Positions 1-5,554 of a stretch of 5,601 nt of DNA are shown in pieces. Under the pieces are notes generated by a model that saw nothing but the letters and a program-made list of their open reading frames with translations, made no database searches and was not told the origin of the DNA. The stretch is from Devosia sp. GTDB lineage: Bacteria > Pseudomonadota > Alphaproteobacteria > Rhizobiales > Devosiaceae. The translations under genes were made by a program, and so were the position numbers. How positions within the stretch are numbered: the first letter of the stretch is position 1; every line of letters begins with the position of its first letter. The stretch is from assembly GCA_016713105.1 (NCBI GenBank), contig JADJPS010000016.1, forward strand, positions 1-5,601, given 5' to 3'.

Positions 1-81
1 GAACTGTTAGAAAATCCTGAAGAGTTGCCGCCCGAGGCCAACGCGGCAAGTGACGACCTCGGCGCCTTGTCTGGACAATGA
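1..81 (+). CDS. 3' end of an upstream gene, product unknown
   Basis: Frame 1 is open from the left edge and stops at TGA 79-81, giving 26 residues that end in SDDLGALSGQ. The tail is acidic and contains no recognisable motif, so no function is proposed. Its stop overlaps an ATG at 78-80 (ATGA), although a better start for the next gene lies at 120. The end may be wrong: from about 70 onward the neighbouring frame 2 reads NELEAAFSKPKEEGNE, a more protein-like hydrophilic tail. Given the many single-base indels later in this window, one could also sit near 67-75. A second stop, TGA 121-123 in frame 1, would then overlap the start of the next gene. Confidence 0.45.
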   Translation, partial: ELLENPEELPPEANAASDDLGALSGQ

Positions 82-106
82 GCTCGAGGCGGCATTTTCC
101 AAACCC

Positions 107-117
107 AAGGAAGAAGG
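107..117 (+). promoter_or_regulatory. Shine-Dalgarno sequence for the small gene
   Basis: AAGGAAGAAGG lies just before ATG 120-122, and the AAGGAAG part is six bases from the start codon. Nothing comparable precedes the alternative ATG at 78, so this site decides the start. Confidence 0.6.
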
Positions 118-119
118 CA

Positions 120-488
120 ATGAACCGGGTTCCGTCAGAAATCCTCAACGAGATCGCGAAGCGGCCGATGCGCAGCGAGGCGATGCGGGCGCTCTTTCAG
201 ATGAGCGAGGACGAGAAGGCGCAACACCTGGCAGCGGAGTACCAGTTCCTGACGCAAACCGCCGAGGTAGACGGCCTGGCGGCCCTGGCGTATCAGGAGT
301 TGGGGCCGCTTCTGGCGGAGAACGAGGCGATCAGCCGGTACCTGGTACGAAGCGGCCGGCAGGAGTTGCGAAGCTGCCTGCCGGAGATAACCAGCGTCAA
401 GGAAGCGCTGATGTACGCTCGGGCGGAGTGGCCGCTTCTGGAGGGGAAAGCGCTGCGGCAGTTGGCGGACCTGCTGGCGGGGGTGTAG
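120..488 (+). CDS. small conserved-looking hypothetical protein, 122 aa
   Basis: The frame runs from ATG 120 to TAG 486-488 and encodes 122 residues. I do not recognise the family with certainty. The product looks soluble and mostly helical: it is rich in A, L and E, with stretches such as DEKAQHLAAEYQFLTQTAEV and LAALAYQELGPLLAENEAI, and it has no signal peptide, membrane segment or cysteine motif. Start 120 is chosen for its strong Shine-Dalgarno sequence. The in-frame ATG at 78 would add 14 basic residues (SSRRHFPNPRKKA) whose codons lack the usual G/C third bases, although that ATG overlaps the upstream stop as ATGA. Codon use inside 120-488 is typical of the window, and no frame break is visible. 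It lies directly upstream of the giant helicase-methyltransferase gene and may be co-transcribed with it. It may be an accessory protein of the same mobile element. Confidence 0.7.
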   Translation: MNRVPSEILNEIAKRPMRSEAMRALFQMSEDEKAQHLAAEYQFLTQTAEVDGLAALAYQELGPLLAENEAISRYLVRSGRQELRSCLPEITSVKEALMYARAEWPLLEGKALRQLADLLAGV

Positions 489-495
489 GTCCGCG

Positions 496-515
496 GTCGG
501 CCCTCGGAGGCCGGC
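496..515 (+). other. GC-rich hairpin just after the small gene's stop
   Basis: GTCGGCC (496-502) can pair with GGCCGGC (509-515), with one T-G wobble, around the six-base loop CTCGGA. It lies eight bases after TAG 486-488. No T run follows, so a classical terminator is not supported. In sequence this GC-rich it could be chance. Confidence 0.2.
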
Positions 516-605
516 AAGAGCGCCGCCAAGAATGCCGGGCTGGCGCTGTCCGATGTCGCCAAGGGCCTGAACGCACTGTTCAAGCCCAAGCCGGGTCGTC
601 TCGGC

Positions 606-1751
606 ATGGGCCTGCCTTTCGACGAGGACACCTACGCCGCGGCCAAGCCGTACTTCCAGGCGGGCCTGGCGCACGTCAGGCAGGCAGGCGCCGACATCGT
701 CGACATGATGCGCGCCCTGATCGCTGCGCTGCGCGATCAGTTCGGGATGGACAAAGACACCATCGCGGCCATGAAGCCCTACGTGCTGCGCTACATCAGC
801 GACGTGCAGGCCGGGCGCGAAGCGATCGAGGAAACCAACCCGCAGCAACCGCCGAAGGACAAACTCCAGCAACAGCAAGCCGCCGAGTCCATCAAGGTCA
901 TCGTCGGCGACAAGGCGAACATCGACGCCACGCTGCCGTTCCTCACCGAGGGCCAGCGCGAGGACGTGCTCTTTGCCGAGAAGCGGTGGGCCGCGCCAGA
1001 CGGCTACGGCGTGCTATTCACCAACGGCACGGGGACCGGCAAGACCTTCCTGGCACTCGGAGCCATCAAGCGTCTCACCAAGCGGGGCAAGGGCAACGGC
1101 ATCGTCGTCGTGCCGAACGAGGCCGTGATGAACGAGTGGGTGAAGAGCGCGCCGGCGCTCGGCCTGCAGGTCAAGCCTCTGACCGATACCAAGGATGCCG
1201 GATCCGGTATCGCCATCACGACCTACGCCAACTTCGGCCAGAACGACGAGATCGCCAAGCGCGACTACGACTTTGTGGCGATCGACGAGGCGCACCTGCT
1301 CATGCTCGGCAAAGACGCCGAGCCAACGAAAGCGCTGGACGCTCTGCGTGCGGTGAGTCTTCACCCAGACGGTGTGCTGCAGCGCGCCGAGATGCAGAAC
1401 CGGGAGCTGGTAGACCGCATCAGGGCCACGTCGGACCAACTGAAGTCCCTCTACCGCATGATGAACAACCCGGACATCATGGACCAGATGTACTCGGCGT
1501 ACCGAACTGAGGCAGACGGGCTCGAGAAGAAGCTGGCGGCAGACCGGGCCAAGTGGGAGGCGGCTCTCGATGCCGTCGAGAGCGACGTCATGGCGCGACA
1601 GGGCGAGAAGCGCTCGCGCGTGATGTTCCTGTCGGCGACACCGTTCGCCTACGAGCCCAGCATCCAGTGGGGCGAGGGTACCTGCACGAGTTCTCGAGCA
1701 GGTCATCGGGCGCGGATACAACCAGCCGAACGGATACCAGAAGTTCAATGA
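606..1751 (+). CDS. fragment 1: SNF2-type helicase, N-terminal lobe
   Basis: Numbering from ATG 606, the fragment carries a helical lead-in (1-100), a Q-motif-like EGQREDVLFAEKRW (115-128), Walker A GTGTGKT (141-147), motif Ia-like IVVVPNEAV (166-174), TTYANFGQN (205-213), Walker B DEAH (227-230) and motif III LSATPF (342-347). These are the ATP-binding motifs of superfamily 2 DNA translocases, in the divergent branch found in phage and plasmid polyvalent proteins. Real coding ends near 1676 (WGEG); the last 23 residues up to TGA 1749-1751 are out of frame. The reading also continues upstream without a stop to 489, and residues such as AKNAGLALSDVAKGLNALF look like genuine protein, so ATG 606 is probably internal and has no clear Shine-Dalgarno sequence. 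The C-terminal helicase lobe follows in other frames. Confidence 0.8.
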   Translation: MGLPFDEDTYAAAKPYFQAGLAHVRQAGADIVDMMRALIAALRDQFGMDKDTIAAMKPYVLRYISDVQAGREAIEETNPQQPPKDKLQQQQAAESIKVIVGDKANIDATLPFLTEGQREDVLFAEKRWAAPDGYGVLFTNGTGTGKTFLALGAIKRLTKRGKGNGIVVVPNEAVMNEWVKSAPALGLQVKPLTDTKDAGSGIAITTYANFGQNDEIAKRDYDFVAIDEAHLLMLGKDAEPTKALDALRAVSLHPDGVLQRAEMQNRELVDRIRATSDQLKSLYRMMNNPDIMDQMYSAYRTEADGLEKKLAADRAKWEAALDAVESDVMARQGEKRSRVMFLSATPFAYEPSIQWGEGTCTSSRAGHRARIQPAERIPEVQ

Positions 1752-2146
1752 TGCAGCACTTCGGCTGGCGCATGCGCAACGGCAAGTTGACCCAACCGCC
1801 GGCCGAAGTGGACAGCGACCTGATGCAGCGTCAGTTCAACACCTGGCTGCGCAAACAGGGGGTCTTGTCCGCGCGCATGCTCGACGTCGATCACGACTAC
1901 GAGCGGAAATTCATCCTCATCCAGGGCGGCGTCGGCCAGACCATCGACGACGGCCTGCGGTGGCTGCGCGAGACGGACAACGGGCGGTACTGGAGTCTCT
2001 ACCACGGCGCCTGCTGGAGGCCATCAAGGCGCGCGCAGCCATCCCGTACATCAAGAAGCACCATGCCCTTGGGCGCAAGGTCGTCGTGTTCTACGACTTC
2101 AACAGCGGCGGCGGTATCAACGTCTTCAACCTCAGCGAGCAACTGA
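1748..2146 (+). CDS. fragment 2: SNF2-type helicase, middle region
   Basis: After SATP the protein continues in three short steps: YLHEF in frame 2 (1679-1693), LEQVIGRGYNQPNGYQKF in frame 1 (1693-1746), then MMQHFGWRMRNGKL in frame 2 from 1748. The frame 2 part is credible to about 2010 and includes LSARMLDVDHDYERKF and IDDGLRWLRETDNGRYWSLY. This matches the segment linking the two helicase lobes in this family, as I remember it. From 2011 the true reading moves to frame 1 (LLEAIKARAAIPYIKK), so residues after about 2010 up to TGA 2144-2146 are spurious. ATG 1748 is the first in-frame methionine after a break, not a real initiation site, and no Shine-Dalgarno sequence is needed. Confidence 0.6.
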   Translation: MMQHFGWRMRNGKLTQPPAEVDSDLMQRQFNTWLRKQGVLSARMLDVDHDYERKFILIQGGVGQTIDDGLRWLRETDNGRYWSLYHGACWRPSRRAQPSRTSRSTMPLGARSSCSTTSTAAAVSTSSTSASN

Positions 2147-3639
2147 AGCAAGCCGAGGCCGCCGAGAGGATGCCCGGTTACGACGTCGAGAAGGATGGTG
2201 TCGACGTTCCTGCTCGTGGGCAGGGGAAGGCCGCATACGGCCAGATCAAGACCGAGAAGGTTCATCGCTCGCAACTGATCCGGGAGTTCATGGCCGCTCG
2301 CCCGGAGCTGCAGGCGATCGACTTCAGCCAGTACGGGTCGCCGCTGACGACACTGCTCCAGGCTTTCCCGGGCGCCGGCGTCTACAACGGCATGAGTCAG
2401 TACAAGAAGACGCGCGTCCAGTCGATTCGCGACTTCAACGACGATGCCAAGCCAGAAGCGAACCTGTTGCTGGTGCAGAAAGCGGCCAACGCCGGATGGT
2501 CGGGTCATGACACGACAGGCAAGCACGGGCGGGTTCGATCAACTGGGTTGCCGGTGGCGCCGATCGAAGCCATTCAGGAAGAGGGGCGCATCTACCGGGT
2601 AGGCCAGAAGTCGGACGCCAACTTCCAGTATTTCAACACGGGCACGAACTGGGAGCGTTATGCCTTCGGGTCGAAGATCGCCCGCCGCGCCGGCACGGCT
2701 GAGAACCTGGCGATGGGCGAGCAGGCGCGCGGGCTTCGCGAGGCCTTCATCCAGGCGTTCGAGAACAGCGATCCCGATTACGAGCCCGGCGAGACGGACG
2801 GCAGGGGCGGGAAGGTCGGCGATCGCGATCTGGTCAGTGCGATCACCGAATGGGACCGCGCTCGATCGCTCTACTTCGCGCAGCAGAAGAAGACCGCCAG
2901 GACCAAGGCCGCAGAGGGCGTGGACTACTACGCCACGCCCGAGCCGCTGGGGCTCAAGATGGTCGAGTGGGCCGGCATCCTGCCGGGCGAGCGCGTCCTG
3001 GAGCCATCTGCAGGCCATGGTGCAATCGCGCGCTGGTTCCCGGAGAAGAACGATCGGACGGTCATCGAGCCGTCGCTTGAACTCGCTTCGCGCCTGACGC
3101 TGGCGACCGACGCCAAGCTCATCAACGAGCGCTTCGAGGGTCACGACACGATCAACAAGTACGACGCGATCGTGATGAATCCGCCGTTCGGCGTCGGCGG
3201 CAAGACGGCGATCGAACACCTCGACAAGGCTCTCCGGCACCTCGCGGACGGCGGGCGCCTGGTCGCCCTGATCCCCGAAGGGCCGACTGCCAACAAGCGG
3301 TTTGACGACCCGGCTGTACGGAGACAAGCAGGTCAAGGCGAAACCCGTTGCGAACGACGTGGGCGCATTCGGCGCGGTGTTCATGGGCGACACGGTCACC
3401 GTCGAGGTGAGCGGAATGGCGGGCATTGCCGGCGGCGTCCTGGGCACCGGCACGGTCACCGGGAAGGTGACGAGTTCCCGCGAAGGCAGGCTGTTCGTGA
3501 AGCGCGAAGGCGAGGCCTGGGCGACCGGCTACCGTGCGGATCAGATCAGGGCCGTGCAGCCGACAGGGGCGCGCACGACCACGGTCAAGAGCGCCCCCGA
3601 ATGCGTACCTGCGGGCATCCATCGGACTTCCCGGGGTGA
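1960..3639 (+). CDS. fragment 3: SNF2 helicase C-terminal lobe fused to N6-adenine DNA methyltransferase
   Basis: Numbering from GTG 1960, only residues 18-450 (2011-3309) are real. The helicase C-lobe has GRKVVVFYDF (38-47), LLLVQKAANAGWSGHDTTGK (169-188) and motif VI EAIQEEGRIYRVGQ (203-216), which carries the arginine finger. A linker leads to ATPEPLGLKMVEW (325-337). The methyltransferase follows: motif I VLEPSAGHGAIA (346-357) binds S-adenosylmethionine, VIEPS (368-372) supplies the acidic residue after strand 2, and the catalytic motif IV is NPPF (407-410). NPPF points to adenine N6 methylation rather than cytosine C5. The reaction would be methyl transfer from SAM to adenine in DNA, plausibly to protect element DNA from restriction. 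Breaks at 2010 and 3310 bound the fragment. Within it, 2536-2547 (VRSTGLP) looks like a compensated scar, where the family as I recall it has roughly VLINLGLP. Confidence 0.85.
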   Translation: MAARDGQRAVLESLPRRLLEAIKARAAIPYIKKHHALGRKVVVFYDFNSGGGINVFNLSEQLKQAEAAERMPGYDVEKDGVDVPARGQGKAAYGQIKTEKVHRSQLIREFMAARPELQAIDFSQYGSPLTTLLQAFPGAGVYNGMSQYKKTRVQSIRDFNDDAKPEANLLLVQKAANAGWSGHDTTGKHGRVRSTGLPVAPIEAIQEEGRIYRVGQKSDANFQYFNTGTNWERYAFGSKIARRAGTAENLAMGEQARGLREAFIQAFENSDPDYEPGETDGRGGKVGDRDLVSAITEWDRARSLYFAQQKKTARTKAAEGVDYYATPEPLGLKMVEWAGILPGERVLEPSAGHGAIARWFPEKNDRTVIEPSLELASRLTLATDAKLINERFEGHDTINKYDAIVMNPPFGVGGKTAIEHLDKALRHLADGGRLVALIPEGPTANKRFDDPAVRRQAGQGETRCERRGRIRRGVHGRHGHRRGERNGGHCRRRPGHRHGHREGDEFPRRQAVREARRRGLGDRLPCGSDQGRAADRGAHDHGQERPRMRTCGHPSDFPG

Positions 3640-3892
3640 CGTTCGAGCGCGCCGGTACCGGCGTCAAGACCCGCGTGGTCATCATCGACAAGATCGAGGG
3701 CATGCGCGCCTCTCGGGGCGTCGAGACGCAGCCCACGCGCGAGATCGAGGCCGCAAGCGTGAAGGATCTGTTCGACCGCCTGGAGAACATGGAGGTTGTC
3801 GGGCGGTCCTTGCCGGCACACAAGGAGCAGGAGAAGAAGCAGGGGCAGGATCGCGACGCTGCCAAGGCGGCGACATCCGGCAAGGCGGATGA
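3302..3892 (+). CDS. fragment 4: beta-rich insert within the methyltransferase
   Basis: True coding in this frame is about 3311-3595. An extra C at 3310 separates it from fragment 3 (KRFDD then RLYGDKQVKAKP), and an extra C in the run 3594-3598 ends it (VKSAP, then NAYLRASIGLPGVTFERAG in frame 3). The segment is about 95 residues, rich in V, G and T, with alternating patterns such as GDTVTVEVSGMAG, GTGTVTGKVTS and EGRLFVKREGEAWATGY. This suggests a small beta-barrel resembling an SH3 fold. It lies between the catalytic NPPF and the conserved GVTFERAGTG strand, the place where target-recognition or DNA-contacting insertions occur in adenine methyltransferases. The function is inferred from position. 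Residues after 3595, up to TGA 3890-3892, are an artefact of the frame change, and TTG 3302 is not a real start. Confidence 0.6.
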   Translation: MTTRLYGDKQVKAKPVANDVGAFGAVFMGDTVTVEVSGMAGIAGGVLGTGTVTGKVTSSREGRLFVKREGEAWATGYRADQIRAVQPTGARTTTVKSAPECVPAGIHRTSRGDVRARRYRRQDPRGHHRQDRGHARLSGRRDAAHARDRGRKREGSVRPPGEHGGCRAVLAGTQGAGEEAGAGSRRCQGGDIRQGG

Positions 3893-5345
3893 CGTTGGCC
3901 TCGTGCAGCCTGAAGGGTCGCCCGCAACCATCGAGCAACTGCAGAAGCCCGAGAAGGCTGGCGGGAAGACGAAGCTTCTCACGGATGCGCCGCGCGTCAA
4001 GCACGTTGTCGCGAGCAGCGGGAAAGAGCTGTTCGGCGTCATCGCCATGCGCCTGACGAGGAACGAGGCCAAGTCTGTTGACCCCTACTCATGGCCGAAG
4101 GACGGCGGGTTCTTCATCCGCATGGAGCATGTCGTCCGCCCAGCGAGTGTCGCAGAGCAGGAGCGCGCGGTTTACAATGTCCACGAACCGGACGGCATCA
4201 CCGGCGACCTCTTTCGCGGAACCACGCCAGACCTCTTTACAGGCACCGATCATGCGCTACCCGCTGCGGCCAGAACGAATCTACACCGGGAAAGGGCGAC
4301 CCCCGAAAGAGCTGCACGTCCTGCTCCCAGACCCGCTGCCCGCGTACTCGCCGTCCGTCAAGCGCCGGACGCCCCGGGGCTCTACCACGTCTCGACGCAA
4401 CTCGTCACCGTAGGCGAGCGCGAACTACCGGTCGAGCGTATCCGCTCCATCAAGGACGCTGCCGCCGCTTTCGCTTACCTGCCGCGCTTTGCGGTCGAGC
4501 ACTACGACGCCATCGTCACCGACAAGGACGGCAAGCCTCTGGCGATCATCGGGGGGTTCAAGGGTGACATTGGGTCGACGAACGCGCCGCCGAGCACGCT
4601 GATTGGCGAGTTGTCGCGCATTGATGGTGCGAGCAGGCTGTGGACGGCGCACAACCATCCGTCCGGCCTGGCGATGCTGTCGGCGGCCGATCGTCGCCTC
4701 GACGAAGGGTTGCGGAACGCCCTGGATGGTTCCGGCGTCGAGTATTACGGCCTGTTTGCCATGGTGGGAGCCGGTAGTCGCTCCGGCGTGGTGAAGTACG
4801 ACCACACGCAAGTCGGTAGCGGCGAAGTTCGGAGGTCGAGGCAGCCTCTTGTCCGGGTGCCGATCGTCGAGCGCGAACTGACCGACCGTCGCGACGAGGT
4901 TGAAAAGATCGACTCCCCGGAAAATGCAAAGTCGGTCGTCCAGCAGATCGCCGGCGACAGTGCTGGACTGGTGTTCCTTGACTCGCCAGAACGGCGTTGC
5001 CGCATTCGCCCCGTTCAGCGCCGACGAAATGGGTTCGCTGCGCGTCCAAGGCCGCCTGATGCGCCTCTTTCGGGCAGCCAGCAAGGCGAACGCCGTCGGC
5101 TATCGTTGCGGACCCCGGCGGCAGGTTGTTCGGCCAGGCAGGGGGGAACCTTGGCGACGGCATTGCGCAATGTCGACATCAGTCTGCTTGACGTTCACGA
5201 CGCGGATGGCGGCACTACGCAGCAAAGGAGCTGGGCCGAGCGCGGGGACATTCCGCCGATGTGTACAACCCCGGCAACGTGGTGTTCTCGCGGGCAAGCG
5301 ACGAACCATTCTACAGCGCACTGTCTCGCGGAATCTCCGGTCTGA
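3534..5345 (+). CDS. fragment 5: methyltransferase C-terminus, linker and RadC-like JAMM metallopeptidase
   Basis: Numbering from ATG 3534, real coding starts at about residue 22 (3597). NAYLRASIGLPGVTFERAG (23-41) and VIIDK (49-53) end the methyltransferase, then SVKDLFDRLENMEV (75-88) and a charged linker. SGKELFGVIAMRL (162-174) through DPYSWPKDGGFFIR (183-196) is a short conserved block of unknown role. The JAMM domain spans about 280-425, with HNHPSG (373-378), S383 and D386, giving the HxH...SxxD zinc-binding pattern of RadC and JAB/MPN peptidases; E359 is a candidate catalytic glutamate. Bases 4252-4362 are probably read in frame 1 instead (see that entry). Frame 3 is left at 4986; after that only about 5169-5211 (NVDISLLDVHDADGG) is real again. 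A stand-alone DNA-repair RadC is unlikely, because the domain is embedded in the fusion. Residue-to-role assignments rest on motif pattern only. Confidence 0.75.
   Translation: MRIRSGPCSRQGRARPRSRAPPNAYLRASIGLPGVTFERAGTGVKTRVVIIDKIEGMRASRGVETQPTREIEAASVKDLFDRLENMEVVGRSLPAHKEQEKKQGQDRDAAKAATSGKADDVGLVQPEGSPATIEQLQKPEKAGGKTKLLTDAPRVKHVVASSGKELFGVIAMRLTRNEAKSVDPYSWPKDGGFFIRMEHVVRPASVAEQERAVYNVHEPDGITGDLFRGTTPDLFTGTDHALPAAARTNLHRERATPERAARPAPRPAARVLAVRQAPDAPGLYHVSTQLVTVGERELPVERIRSIKDAAAAFAYLPRFAVEHYDAIVTDKDGKPLAIIGGFKGDIGSTNAPPSTLIGELSRIDGASRLWTAHNHPSGLAMLSAADRRLDEGLRNALDGSGVEYYGLFAMVGAGSRSGVVKYDHTQVGSGEVRRSRQPLVRVPIVERELTDRRDEVEKIDSPENAKSVVQQIAGDSAGLVFLDSPERRCRIRPVQRRRNGFAARPRPPDAPLSGSQQGERRRLSLRTPAAGCSARQGGTLATALRNVDISLLDVHDADGGTTQQRSWAERGDIPPMCTTPATWCSRGQATNHSTAHCLAESPV
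4252..4362 (+). CDS. fragment 5b: hidden reading-frame island before the JAMM domain
   Basis: Frame 3 is open here but reads as an Ala/Arg/Pro-rich string with only about 60% G/C third bases. Frame 1 has about 85% G/C third bases and reads MRYPLRPERIYTGKGRPPKE followed by LHVLLPDPLPAYSPSVK. An extra C at 4251 (after GAT 4248-4250) and a missing G between 4362 and 4363 would place this segment in line, giving SVK then APDAPGLYHVSTQLV. I infer that this is the true protein sequence joining the linker to the JAMM domain. The counts were made by eye over about 45 codons. Confidence 0.5.
4987..5097 (+). CDS. fragment 6: post-JAMM domain, first part
   Basis: After GLVFLDS in frame 3 (ending 4985), an extra C at 4986 moves the reading to frame 1: QNGVAAFAPFSADEMGSLRV, then QGRLMRLFRAASKANAV. 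The joined text gives a beta strand, then helices, as expected for the domain that follows the JAMM peptidase in these giant proteins (a hydrophobic strand, a polar turn, then FxPxSADEM). The function of this domain is not known to me. The frame stays open to 5445, but beyond 5097 the codons become Arg-rich and the sense moves to frame 2. Confidence 0.6.
5099..5212 (+). CDS. fragment 7: post-JAMM domain, second part, in two frames
   Basis: Frame 2 reads AIVADPGGRLFGQAGGNLGD then GIA from 5099 to 5167. Frame 3 continues with NVDISLLDVHDADGG from 5169. Each join (5098 and 5168) fits one extra base or the loss of a GC dinucleotide beside a GC repeat. The combined text looks like an alternating beta-alpha fold ending in a DVHDADGG turn. 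In frame 2 a TGA occurs at 5189-5191, and this is passed only by the change to frame 3. The sequence does not decide between +1 and -2 at either site. Confidence 0.5.
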
Positions 5346-5554
5346 ACATCAATGCTGCCGGCGCGACCGGATGGAAGATGGCTATCAAGGGCCTTGTCGC
5401 CAGAGCGCAGGCGGCCGACGAGGTGGAGTGGTCCGGGATCAATGAGTGGCTGGATTTGGCAGGCAACGGTGACGAAGCAGGTTGTCGACTTTACCTGAAC
5501 GCCAACGGGGTCCGTGTTGAGGAAGACGCTTGTGCGCCCCAGCGTCCTTCCTGA
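5213..5554 (+). CDS. fragment 8: C-terminal-side polyvalent-protein domain with EWSGINEWLDL
   Basis: Loss of one C near 5213 moves the reading to frame 2: HYAAKELGRARGHSADVYNP, then NVVFSRASDEPFYSALSRGI (5273-5332) and GWKMAIKGLV (5369-5398), then DEVEWSGINEWLDL (5417-5458). I recognise the GWKxxIKGLV...EWSGxxxWL pattern, followed by KVTK and NGVxVEE, as a recurrent block of giant phage and conjugative-element proteins; its biochemical role is unknown to me. A +1 at 5467 and a -1 at 5490-5492 disguise KVTKQVVDF as NGDEAGCR. YLNANGVRVEE is back in frame 2. An extra A at 5523/5524 then ends the sense, so DACAPQRPS and the TGA at 5552-5554 are artefacts. GTG 5261 is the first possible in-frame start but lies inside the domain. 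Confidence 0.65.
   Translation, partial: HYAAKELGRARGHSADVYNPGNVVFSRASDEPFYSALSRGISGLNINAAGATGWKMAIKGLVARAQAADEVEWSGINEWLDLAGNGDEAGCRLYLNANGVRVEEDACAPQRPS

Noticed and set aside
496..515. Rho-independent terminator after the small gene
   Set aside because: A seven-pair hairpin is possible but there is no T tract, and the following bases look coding.
135..878. Long open frame on the minus strand
   Set aside because: Leu/Arg/His-rich antisense of the small gene and helicase lead-in, with no recognisable motif; typical of high-GC codon bias.
50..1510. Long open frame 2 (486 codons) across the small gene and helicase start
   Set aside because: It is Arg/Gly/Ala-rich with no domain and overlaps the clear helicase motifs in frame 3. 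It is a GC-rich shadow, except possibly its first few codons near 75-120.
3152..4072. 306-codon open frame on the minus strand
   Set aside because: Lies opposite the methyltransferase and linker; Ser/Arg/Pro-rich with no domain. The plus strand carries NPPF and GVTFERAGTG.
4374..4815. Chromosomal radC gene
   Set aside because: The JAMM motif matches RadC, but the domain is fused within a larger reading frame between methyltransferase and phage-type domains and lacks the N-terminal helix-hairpin-helix region of RadC.
1677..5525. Programmed ribosomal frameshifting as explanation for the frame changes
   Set aside because: Too many sites, in both directions, some needing +1 or -2, and without slippery heptamers followed by pseudoknots; phage-style programmed shifts occur once per gene.
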